Shown here piece after piece: positions 17,132 through 27,100 of a DNA stretch of 64,000 nt (positions within the stretch are counted from its first letter, which is position 1; every line of letters begins with the position of its first letter). The notes beneath the pieces were generated by a model. That model saw nothing but the letters and a program-made list of their open reading frames with translations, was not told where the DNA came from and made no database searches. The position numbers and the translations under genes were made by a program. This DNA is from Chloroflexi bacterium CFX4. GTDB taxonomy: Bacteria > Chloroflexota > Anaerolineae > Aggregatilineales > UBA2796. The DNA is taken from positions 348,501 through 412,500 of the forward strand of contig QWHC01000001.1 of assembly GCA_021404685.1 (NCBI GenBank), in the 5' to 3' direction.

Positions 17132-19756
17132 TTACAAGCCAGCCAGGCGCTCTTGCAGGGCGCTGTGGGCTTGGTGCAGTTCGGCAAGTTTAGCGCGCTC
17201 CTTCGCCACCACTTCCGGCTTGGCGCGGCTGACGAACTGCTCATTCGCAAGCATCTTCTCCGTCTTTTCGATCTGGGCGGCGAGGCTTGCCAGCTCTTTG
17301 CTCAGGCGCTCACGTTCTGCGTTCAGGTCAACCATGCCTGCCAACGGCAAGTAGAGCGTCACTTCGCCACTGACCACAGCGGCTGCCTGATCGGGCGGAT
17401 TGCCGTTAAGCGCCTCAAGGCGTTCCACATTGCACAGGCGGGAGAACATCTCGCCGTGCGCCGCCAGCCCTGCGCCGAAACTGCCGCCATCGGCAAGCAC
17501 GGTCAGGCGCTTGGCAGGGTCAACCTTATATTCGGCGCGCACGTTGCGAATTTTCACGATCAGATCGCGCAGCACATCCATCATTGCCTCTGCCGAATCA
17601 TCGTAGTAGCGCGCCTCTGCCACACACCACTGCGCCATGATCAGCGGCTGATCAGCGCTTTTATCGGGCAGGTAGCTCCAGATTTCTTCAGTGATGAACG
17701 GCATATAGGGATGCAGCAAGCGCAGCAGGCTATCCAGCACGTGCAGCAGCACGGCGCGAGTCTGCGCTTTGGCGGTCGCATCGGCGCCGTAGAGCGCGTT
17801 CTTGCTAATCTCCACATACCAATCAGCGAATTCATCCCATAGAAAATCGCGGATTTGGCGTCCTGCCTCACCGTAGAGATGCACATCAAACAAGCGCTGC
17901 ACGCTGGCGATCAGCTTATTTAGGCGGCTCAGAATCCAGCGGCTTGGCACATCCAGCGCATCAGGGGCAGGCAGCGCTTGCACGGCGTAGCCCTCACCGA
18001 GATTGGTCAGCACAAAGCGGGCAATCTGCCAGAGTTTGTTGCCAAAGTTGCGCCCATACTCGATCTGGCGCTCACCCAAGTTCATATCGTTGCCGGGCGT
18101 GCCGCCGGTCAGCAAGGTGAAGCGTAGGGCGTCGGTGCTGTATTTCTGCATCGCCTCACGCGGATCGATCACGTTGCCTTTGGTCTTGCTCATCTTCTCG
18201 CCGTGTTCATCGCGCACCAAGCCGTGCAAATACACGGTATGGAACGGCGCTTGATCGGTGAACCACAAGCCCATCATGATCATGCGTGCCACCCAGAAGA
18301 ACAAGATATCGTAGCCCGTCTCTAGCACGTCGGTTGGGTAGTAGCGGGCGAGATCGGGCGTTTGCTGGGGCCAGCCAAGCGTGCTGAAGGGCCACAAGCC
18401 GCTGCTGAACCAGGTATCCAGCACGTCAGGGTCTTGGGTCAGGTTCGGATCGGTCAGGTCCTCGCGGGAGACGTAAAGATTGCCCGCTGCGTCGTACCAG
18501 ACCGGGATGCGGTGTCCCCACCACAATTGGCGGCTGATGCACCAATCCTTGATGTTTTCCAGCCAATTGAAGTAGATTTTCTCAAAGCGCTCTGGCACAA
18601 TCTTGATGCGCCCATCGCGCACGGCAGCAACCGCCTTCGCCGCGATCTGCTCCATGCGGACGAACCACTGCTCGCTGATCATCGGCTCGACGATCTCGCC
18701 GCCGCGTGTGGCACGTGGCGTGAGGCGCATGTATGGCTCAGTCTTGATCGTCAGGTCGGCGGCGGTCATATCTGCCCAGAGTTTCTCACGCGCCACAAAG
18801 CGATCCAAGCCTTCATAGGGGCCCGCCTCAGCATTGAGGGTGGCATCTTTGTTCATGATGCTCAGGATCGGCAGCTTGTGGCGCTGCGCGATCTCGTAAT
18901 CGCTGAAGTCGTGACCGGGCGTCACCTTGAGCGCGCCTGTCCCAAAGTCCCGATCCACATATTCATCGGCGATGATTGGGATCGGGCGGTTGAGCATTGG
19001 CACGTAGGCAATTTTGCCGATCAGGTGCTTGTAGCGCTCATCTTCGGGATGCACCGCAACGGCGGTATCACCAAGGATGGTCTCTGGGCGTGTGGTTGCC
19101 ACTGGGATGTATTGACCGCTTTCGGTTGGATATTTGAAGTAGTAGAGCGTGGCAGGCTCTTCGCTGGATTCGACCTCCAGATCGCTGACGGCGGTCTGCA
19201 AGCCGGGCGACCAATTGATCAGCCGTGTGCCGCGATAGATCAAGCCCTGCTCCCAGAGCGTGACGAATGCCTCGCGCACGGCACGCGAAAGCGATTCATC
19301 CAGCGTGAAGCGCTCCCGATCCCAATCGCAGGAAGCGCCTAGCAAGCGTAACTGCTGGACAATCTCGCCGCCATATTTCGCCTTCCATTGCCAAGCGCGC
19401 TCAGTGAACACCTCACGACCGACTGCCTCACGGCTGGTGCCTTCTTCTTTCAACAGGCGTTCCACCATCAACTGCGTGGCGATGCCGGCATGGTCGGTGC
19501 CAGGCACCCACAGGGCAGCCTTGCCGCGCATTCGCTCGTAGCGGATCATCAAATCTTCCACACTGACGAACATGGCATGTCCGAGATGCAATTCGCCCGT
19601 CACGTTGGGCGGCGGAATGGCGATCACGAAGGGCTTGGCTTCGGGCGGCGCACATTCAGGCTTAAACCAGCCGTTCGATTCCCAATAGTGGTAGAGGCGC
19701 GCCTCAGCCTCTGCATAGTTGAAATTCTTCGGCATTTCCTGCACGTTTTTTGGCAT
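17132..19756 (-). CDS. valS: Valyl-tRNA synthetase
   Basis: ValS charges tRNA-Val and edits misacylated threonine. The 874-residue class I synthetase has the HIGH-type motif PPPNVTGELHLGHAM near residue 50, the CP1 editing domain in the middle, the KMSKS-type loop GEKMSKTKGNV near 525, an anticodon-binding helical domain, and the C-terminal coiled-coil arm with many Glu/Lys (RERLSKELASLAAQIEKTEK). The order and length match bacterial ValS. It lies 137 bp after a methyltransferase gene that follows a T-box leader; valS is the most likely target of that T-box. The ATG at 19756 has a GAGGGA site about 9 bp upstream; a second ATG seven codons in is possible. Confidence 0.95.
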   Translation of the reverse strand: MPKNVQEMPKNFNYAEAEARLYHYWESNGWFKPECAPPEAKPFVIAIPPPNVTGELHLGHAMFVSVEDLMIRYERMRGKAALWVPGTDHAGIATQLMVERLLKEEGTSREAVGREVFTERAWQWKAKYGGEIVQQLRLLGASCDWDRERFTLDESLSRAVREAFVTLWEQGLIYRGTRLINWSPGLQTAVSDLEVESSEEPATLYYFKYPTESGQYIPVATTRPETILGDTAVAVHPEDERYKHLIGKIAYVPMLNRPIPIIADEYVDRDFGTGALKVTPGHDFSDYEIAQRHKLPILSIMNKDATLNAEAGPYEGLDRFVAREKLWADMTAADLTIKTEPYMRLTPRATRGGEIVEPMISEQWFVRMEQIAAKAVAAVRDGRIKIVPERFEKIYFNWLENIKDWCISRQLWWGHRIPVWYDAAGNLYVSREDLTDPNLTQDPDVLDTWFSSGLWPFSTLGWPQQTPDLARYYPTDVLETGYDILFFWVARMIMMGLWFTDQAPFHTVYLHGLVRDEHGEKMSKTKGNVIDPREAMQKYSTDALRFTLLTGGTPGNDMNLGERQIEYGRNFGNKLWQIARFVLTNLGEGYAVQALPAPDALDVPSRWILSRLNKLIASVQRLFDVHLYGEAGRQIRDFLWDEFADWYVEISKNALYGADATAKAQTRAVLLHVLDSLLRLLHPYMPFITEEIWSYLPDKSADQPLIMAQWCVAEARYYDDSAEAMMDVLRDLIVKIRNVRAEYKVDPAKRLTVLADGGSFGAGLAAHGEMFSRLCNVERLEALNGNPPDQAAAVVSGEVTLYLPLAGMVDLNAERERLSKELASLAAQIEKTEKMLANEQFVSRAKPEVVAKERAKLAELHQAHSALQERLAGL

Positions 19757-19893
19757 AGTGGCTCATCCCTCACAGGTTCGAGAACATACATAAAGGGCGG
19801 GCAATGCCCGCAGCGGCAACCGATCTTCCATACGCACAACACCTACATCATCGCCTGTCACAGGCATCACCTCCCTTCATATGCTATGCCAAA

Positions 19894-20697
19894 TTAAGCG
19901 CGCCGTGCTGTGATATGCAGTTCCCAACCGCCACATTCGGCGCAGATTTCGGTAAAGCCTGCTGCATTAAGCAGTGCCTCCAGTTCGGCGCGGCGCAAGG
20001 CACGTTGCAGCACGCCGAAGCGTTTCGCCGTGTACGAATCGCCCTTGCCGCTGACCACAAAGGTGCTGTGCAGCACGGTGAGCGGATCGGTGTTCTGCCA
20101 GTCGTAAACGTCAAAGAGGATGGCGCGCCCATCAGGCTGATCATCGTGCATGTGGCGCGGCACAAAGCGCGGACGGTCTTCCAGAAGCAGATCAAAGTCA
20201 GGGATGCTCATCACCAATGTGCCTTCAGGGCGCAGCAGGCTGTGCAAGTTGCCAAGCACTGCGTGGAGCGCTTCATCGGTGATGAAATTGGTCAGTGTGT
20301 CGCCTTTGAGCAGTGCAGCGTCAAAGGTGCCTGTGATTGAATCGGTCAGGGTTGGTAGATCGGCGCGCACAAAGGTGATGTCGTCTTGCACATTGAAGGC
20401 AGCGGCATTTTCACGGGCGCACAGCAGCATCGGCTGGGTGGGGCAGATCGCCGTCACCTCCAGCTGTTGCAGCGCGAGTGCAGCGGCGTGCATACCAGCC
20501 TTACCAGAGGCATCCAGAACGTTTTTCACGCCGCGATTCCGCAGCAGGCGGCGCAAGGCAGCGCTTTCACGCTGGACGGTAGCGCGCCAATCGCGGAACA
20601 ACAGGTGATGATGTTCAGCAAAAGCATCATAGTAGGCGTTCAAGTCGTCGGCAATCACAGATGGTGCTTCTGATAACAGGCTGTTCAGGTGAAACAT
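19894..20697 (-). CDS. SAM-dependent methyltransferase-like protein
   Basis: The 267-residue product has a Rossmann core with a degenerate motif I (NVLDASGKAGMHAAALA), VTAICPTQPML as the acidic strand region, FDAALLKGDTLTNF and RPEGTLVMSIPDFD. It resembles small-molecule methyltransferases of the glycine/sarcosine or UbiE type, but the usual Gly-rich loop is altered and the substrate is unknown. The start at 20697 (MFHLNSLLS) has GAGGAG 3 bp upstream. The open frame runs 72 codons further back through the T-box leader and its terminator and is rejected. It is the first gene behind that leader, with valS 137 bp downstream. Confidence 0.75.
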   Translation of the reverse strand: MFHLNSLLSEAPSVIADDLNAYYDAFAEHHHLLFRDWRATVQRESAALRRLLRNRGVKNVLDASGKAGMHAAALALQQLEVTAICPTQPMLLCARENAAAFNVQDDITFVRADLPTLTDSITGTFDAALLKGDTLTNFITDEALHAVLGNLHSLLRPEGTLVMSIPDFDLLLEDRPRFVPRHMHDDQPDGRAILFDVYDWQNTDPLTVLHSTFVVSGKGDSYTAKRFGVLQRALRRAELEALLNAAGFTEICAECGGWELHITARRA

Positions 20698-20744
20698 AGA
20701 CTCCTCATTCCAACTTTGCCATACGCACTTTTGCAGCGGCATGG

Positions 20745-21003
20745 CACAAAAAATGCCTTTCGCCATACACAAGGACGAAAGGCACATCGGCTTTCGCGGT
20801 ACCACCTTGCTTCCGCTAGGCAAGCCCAGCGGCGCTTTGTGCTGCGATAACGGGCAGACCCGAATGCGCTTAATAGCCTGAGGGCGTTTGGCGCACCAAC
20901 TCGGCAGGGACATTAGGCAGGGCGTCGGGCAATCTTACAGCCAATGGATTGCCTCTCTGGAACGACGTACATCTGCTTTTCGCTGCGTCGGCGTTGTTTC
21001 TGA
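20745..21003 (-). promoter_or_regulatory. T-box riboswitch leader
   Basis: A T-box leader senses uncharged tRNA and opens the downstream genes. Read on the minus strand, the antiterminator core AAGGTGGTACCGCG is near perfect at 20795-20808, followed by a terminator hairpin with six T at 20748-20784. Upstream is a Stem I-like part with AGAGAGGC and GGCTGTAAGATTGCC, separated by a small hairpin. The bulge base next to UGG is U, which pairs with an A discriminator, as in tRNA-Val. The codon GUC at 20911-20909 is a possible specifier for valine, but I could not fold the specifier loop with confidence. The leader precedes a methyltransferase and then valS. Confidence 0.85.
20748..20784 (-). terminator. 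T-box attenuator hairpin
   Basis: A 9-bp stem (TGCCTTTCG at 20784-20776 with CGAAAGGCA at 20762-20754, minus strand) is followed by T6. It lies 50 bp before the methyltransferase start and would end transcription when tRNA is charged. Confidence 0.9.
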
Positions 21004-21009
21004 TCGGTC

Positions 21010-21038
21010 ATTGTAACAGCAAGTTTGGCAGGCGTCAA
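21010..21038 (-). promoter_or_regulatory. Promoter of the T-box transcript
   Basis: On the minus strand TTGACG (21038-21033) and TACAAT (21015-21010) are separated by exactly 17 bp, with both boxes at 5 of 6 matches. The predicted transcript begins near 21003 and contains the T-box leader. Confidence 0.8.
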
Positions 21039-21149
21039 TAAGGTGCTGCTGAGAGTATGGTGAAGATTAAAGCGAGACGAAATGGCGCGTTTGAAAAGCG
21101 CTGGCGGCAGGCTTGACGCCTTCCACACGCGCAGAACTGAAAGTATGCC

Positions 21150-24100
21150 CTACTCACGCACGCGCACGCGGATTTGATAGGCTGCCTGCCCACTGACGTT
21201 TGCACCGCCGCGCCGCGAGACCACCACCTGATATTCGCCGACGGCGTTTTCGGGCAGTTCTAGCGTGAGCGTGCCATCATCGTTGGTTGCTGCCTCTGCC
21301 AGCAGGTTGCCGCCCGGCGTATAGAGCGCTGCCGTAAGCACCAGGCTGCCGTTTGTGCGCGCCACCTCAATCTGCCAGTTGGCGGTGTAGGGTGGCGTGA
21401 ACAGCCACGTATCGCTGAAATCGGCATCATTCAGCACACCCTGAGCAGGCGGCGCTAGCCATAGCACGCCGCCGCCTTCCGCCGAGCGCCGAAAGCGCGT
21501 GCTAAGCTGATAGCGCCCCTGCCCGCCGTTCGGATTTTGTACCAACACCGCATAGCGCTGATCGTCTAAGGCGAACTCGGCAAGGTTTTCGCCCGCCTGC
21601 AAGGTTGACTCTGCCACAAGCGCACCGTTGGGCTTCACAATTAGCAAGCGTGCGCCTTCCACCTCCGCCGTTAGTGCCACCACAAGGTTGCCACCGCCGT
21701 AGGTTGGCACGTGCAGTGCCCATTCGTGGAGCGTTTGTTCGCTGTACAGCACACCTTCAGCAGGTGCGGCAAAGCCCAGCACGCCCTGATAGCTGGCGTT
21801 TGGCTGCACACGAGTTAGCGTGAGGCGGAAGGCAAGCGGCGCCGCGTCCTGAGCGCGCACAATCAGCGCATAGAAGCCATCCTTCGGCAACACCACAGCC
21901 GCAAGGCGCGCACCATTGGACAGGCTGGTGGCAGAGGCAAGCGTTTCGCCATCCGTGCCGAGCAAGCTGAGCGTCGCGCCGATCAGTGTTTCATGCTGCG
22001 GCAGCAAGTCAACCACCACCCGATCCGCCGCGCGCCCATAAAAGACCCACGCTTGCGCGCCGCCCTCTGCTAATGTGTGTGCTACCGTCTCGCCATAGGT
22101 AATGCCCTGCGCGCTGGCGATGCTGCTTTGGTCAGCCGTCTGGACGCGCTTTAGGCGCAGATAATACAGCCCTTCGCCGCCGTTCAGGCGCACCTCAAGC
22201 TGATACTGCCCATCGGTTGGCAGCGTAAACTGACCATTGGCAGCAAGCTGCGCGTTTAGCGGCGCAAATTCACCAAGCGGCGCCCCATCTGTGTTCAGCA
22301 GGCGCACTGTGGCTCGCAAGGCATCCGTTTCGCGCTCAAAGTTGACCTCATAACGCTCATTGGCGCGCCCGCTGAACGTCCACATCTCGGCTGTTCGTTC
22401 AGCGCTCAAGCGCCCGGTCACGCCGCGATCATCGGTGTTGATCGCATTCTGCGTCGGAATGTCTGGCTCCGCAGCGCGCACCATTCGCACGCGGTAAGCG
22501 CCGCTGCTCTGCCCGGCAGCACCCAGCCAGCGCGTCACCACCAGCAGATAGCTGCCGTCCTCAGGCAGGCGCAGCGGCGTAATGGCGGCATTGCTCAGCT
22601 CTGCGGTGGCGGCAGCGCCCGCAATGTAGCCCGATGGCGCGTAGAGCGCCAGATCAAGGCGCACGTTGCCGTTCAAGCGCGATGCCTCAATCTGAATCGG
22701 ATCGCCAGCGCTGCCTGTGAACGTCCAGTAATCAATGAAGTCGCTCGGTGTGATGCCGTTCTGCTGCGTGATGCCAAAGACGAGCTGACGCGAAGGCGCG
22801 GCGGCAAGGTTGGTTGGCAGCGCATCTTGCCGCCGCTGAATGACCAGTGTATACGGCACGGTCTTTTCAGCGCGCATCACCACAATGTAGCGCCCATCCG
22901 CAGGCAAGACCAAACCCTGCACAGAAGATTCAAGCGCCTCCAGTGCTTGCGGTGCTGCCGTTGCCAAAACGCGCCCGCTCACATCCTGCACCTCAAGGCG
23001 TGGCGCGGGAATTGGCGCACCGCCGCTGGGTGTGTTGGCGACCACACTGATATTCACCACATCGCCCGCCGCGCCGATGAACGCCCACAGCGCCTCACGC
23101 TGGCTCGGAATCACGCCGCGCACCGCCTGATTATAGGCAACCCGCAAGGCTGCCAACGCCTGCACCGATGGCGTGCTGGACGGGCTGCCCAACTCCAGCA
23201 GCACGCGATAGCTGCCGCTAGTGGTGGCGTTCGCACGTTCGGTCTGCAAGGTGTAAGTGCCAGCCGCAGGCAGTGGATAATCCACAATCAGGCTAGAGAC
23301 GCCTTCAATGGTTCGGTTCAGCGCACCCTCAGCCAAGATTTGCCCTTCGGCGTTCAGCAGCAGCAGGCGCGGCTGCAAATTGCCGCTGGTCACCAACATA
23401 CGCGCCGAGACGGTCTGTCCGTCTTCTGCCTCAAACGTCCATATGCCGCTGTTCCGCACCGCATCCAGCACGCCATTGGCAGCAATGCCGACGGTCAGGC
23501 GCGCAGGCGGTTCGGTGCTGGCGGCGGCGCGCTGCACGGTCAGGCGGTAAGCACTGGCGGAATCAGGGCTGTTGGGCAGCACCAAGATGGTATAAACGCC
23601 GTTGTGCGGCAGGCGTAAGCGCTCTAAGTTCGTGCTGACGCCCCGTGCGGCAAGCGGCGTCTCGCCCAAGCGCTGACCATCCGGCGTCAGCACGATGAGC
23701 GTCGGCAGCGTCTCACCGCTAAGGCGCAGCACATTGAAGCTGAGCGTTTGCCCTGCGGTGCCGTTCAAAAGCCAGTAGTGGGCTGCTTCAGCAGGCGCAA
23801 AGGTGCTGATCACGCTGCTTTCGGCGCTCAGAACGCCGCCGCGCACTGTGGGAACGGTCTGCGTGCTGATCGCCTCCAAGTCCAGCGTGAGCGCGAATGG
23901 GCTATAGCGCGAACGGCTGTTGATCGGGCGGCGGACGCTGAGCTGATAGAAGCCGTCGGCGGGCAGCGCGAAGGCTGTGATCGCCGTTCTGCCGACGCTT
24001 AACGCACCAGAGGCGAGCAGCCTGCCCGATGGATCGCGCAGTTCGAGGATCGGCGGCGCCTCGTCATTTTGGTGCAGCATTTGGGCGCTGATCTGATCGC

Positions 24101-27100
24101 CGCGCACGCCGCGGAAAGTGTAATTTCGTTCCGGCGTGGTCGGGTCTACCACACTGACCATCCGCGCACCGTAGCTGATGGGCTGTGTATCGGGTGCGTT
24201 GGCGCTGCCATTAGCTTGGTAGAGCAGGTTGACGAATAACTCATAGTTGCCGGCGCTGCCAACGGTACGCGTGCCAATGCGCCGCACCACAAGGATATAG
24301 CGTCCATCTTCTGGCAGTTGCACACCACTGATGACGGCGTTGATACCATCGGAGTCGTCGTTGCGGGCAAGGATAGTGCCGTCCTCACGCTCAAGGCTCA
24401 GCGCAATATCGAGATCGCCGCTGGTGGCGCGTGTGGTAATGCCGATCACGTCGCCAGCGCGTCCCTCAAAGGCAAGCCGATCAATGGGCGTGGCGTCGTT
24501 CAGGCGTCCGAGTGCCTGCTGCCCGTAGCGAATGTTGTCCCGAATCGGGCGCGCTTCGCTGACACCCTCAAGCTGCACGGTATAGCGACCAACCGTCTGC
24601 CCGAACGGCTCGCGGAAGCGCGTTACCACCAGGCGATATTCATCGGTCTGCGGCAGGCGGAAATCGCTGAGCAGCACACTATCGCCATCATCAGAGTCTG
24701 CCTCTGCCAAAAGGCGACCGTCAGCGGCGCGCACTTGCAGCCGCAGCGAGAGGCTGGCGCCCGACTCACGGACGGCACGCGCCGTAATCTGATCGCCCTG
24801 CTGTCCATTAAATAGGTAGGTTTCTTGTGGGCGATCATCGGCAAGCACGCCGTTTGCCGCACTGCCATAGCGCAACTGCTCAATTTCGGCAACGGGACGC
24901 GGCGTGAAATCCAGCAGAATGCGGTAGCTGCCACTGCTTGGCGCGCCGCTATCCGTTGGCATTCCGCGCACGGTCAGGGCATAGGCACCATCCGACGGGA
25001 TGACGAAATCATTCAAGCCATCGCCACCAATACGTGCCGTTGGCAGCGGCAGCGGCTCTGAGAGGGCGGCTGCCAGCACCTCATCAGTGGCGCTGCGAAG
25101 TTCAAGGCGCGGCATCAGGAAGCTATCCAACGCCTGCACCGTGACGCGCACGCGATCACCAACGCGGGCGGCAAACACCCACGTATCTTCAGGATCATCA
25201 GGGTAGAGGGTGCTGACTGCCTCTTGCCCATAGCGCAGCACGCCGCCAAGCGCCCGTGCGCTGCTCTCGGTAAGGCTCAGGCTGAGGGCATAGATGCCCG
25301 CGCCCTGAAAATCCGACGCTGGGTTGGCAACCACAATGCTGTAGCTGCCGCTGAAGGGTAGCAACACATCGGCACGCCCACCACCTCCATCCAGATCGGC
25401 GACGGTTGCCAACGGGACGCCATTCGCCGCCCGCAGTTGGAAGCTACCATTGAAGGGCGTGCCGCGCACATAGCGCAGCGCCACCGAGACGACATCGCCG
25501 GCACTGCCGCTAAAGACCCACGTCTCGAAGTTGCGGGCAGCGGTCAGGCTACCGCTGACGGTTTGCCCATAGCCAAGCACGCCGTTGGCACGCTCATCGC
25601 TGGGCAGCCACTGCAAGCGATAGACGCCCTGCTGCTGAGTGCCGCCGATCACGCGCACGCGGTAGACGCCATCTTCAGGCAGCAGCACATCCTCAAGGCG
25701 CGCCGTGCTTTGGGCAAGCACACGGTTCTGTGCGGCAAAAATCTGCCCGCTGGTATCTAAGAGTTGCAGGCTAAGCGGCGCTGGTGAGGGCAGTTCCGCG
25801 CCAAAGACGGCAAAACTGACGCGCTGCCCGCGCCGCGCCCGAAAGAGCCACGTATCCTCATTATCGCCTGCCAAAAGCAGCCCTGCCCGCACCTCGCCTT
25901 CAGCGATCACGCCGCCGCCGCGGCTCTGAAGGCGCGTGCCGCTGAGCAGCCCAAGGCTGAGCGTGTAGCGCCCTTCAATACGCTCTGAACGGTTCAGGTT
26001 GCTCACAATCAGCGTGTAGAGTCCGCTATCAGGTAGGCGGATGCCCGTCAACTGCGCGTAATAACGCCCATCGCTTGGCGAATCGGCGGCAATCTCGCGC
26101 CCATTCGGACCGAGCAGGCGCACAGCAGGCGCTAAGCGTCCGGTGGCGCGCACCGCCTGCACATTAATCACATCGTTAAGCGTGCCAAGAAAGAAGTAGA
26201 TATCCGCCTCAACGCTGCTTTGCAGTTCGCCGCTGATGGTTTGCCCATAGCCAAGCGGCGTGCCGTCCGTCATCCGCAGCGCGCCGGCTGCCAAAGGCTG
26301 TGAGTCAAGCGTGAGCAGGTAGCGCCCACCGCTTAAGCCCATGTTCACCACGACGGTATAGGTGCCGCCTTGCAGAATGCGGTAGGTGAAGAAAGAGACG
26401 ACACCTTGTGTGTTGAACTGCTCACCGATCACGCGCCCATTGCGATCCCACAACGTCAGGCGCGGCGCTACGCTGCCTTCAAGGGCGGTGGCGCGCAGTT
26501 GAATAACCACGTCCGAGCCGCTGTTGATGCGCCAGGCTTGCACCAGGGCGCCGCTGGGAATCTCACCGCGCACGGTGGTGTTAAAGGGCAGCGCCACAAT
26601 CTGATCGGCGGGCAGTTCCGCAGGGTTGACGAGTGGGTTGATCAGGGCGGAGACGGAGAGGCGCACGGGCGGCGGCGTTGGCGTTGGTGCGTAGCGGTCG
26701 GGCGCGCCGATGCCACTTAAAGGTTCGGCGCGCAGCAGTTGGGGCAGTGCCTCGGCGAAGGGCTGCTGCGTGCTGCTAACAAGGCGATAGGTGGCGAAAT
26801 TGCCCGTTACGCGCCCACCAACCACAACGCGGTACGTGCCGTCGCTGGTGGCGTTTGCGCCGAAAATGGTCAGGGATTGCGTGCGGCTGGTCTCGCCGCT
26901 GGCAGAGGCAATCACCACGCCGCTTGGATCAATGATAAACAGGCTAGGCTGCCACGCAATCGGCGTCAGGTTATCCAACTGCACATTGATGAGCGCACCG
27001 GCTGCGGCGCTTAGTTCCCAGACTGCCAAGCCATTGGCGCGAGTGACAATGCCTTTGACGGGTGTTATGGGTTGCAGCGTGCCGCCGTCTGCGTCTTCAA

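Noticed and set aside
18362..19342. 326-residue antisense frame inside valS
   Set aside because: ValS motifs cover the same DNA; no motif or ribosome site supports the antisense frame.
20698..20913. Upstream extension of the methyltransferase frame
   Set aside because: It runs through the T-box antiterminator and terminator; the ATG at 20697 has GAGGAG just upstream.
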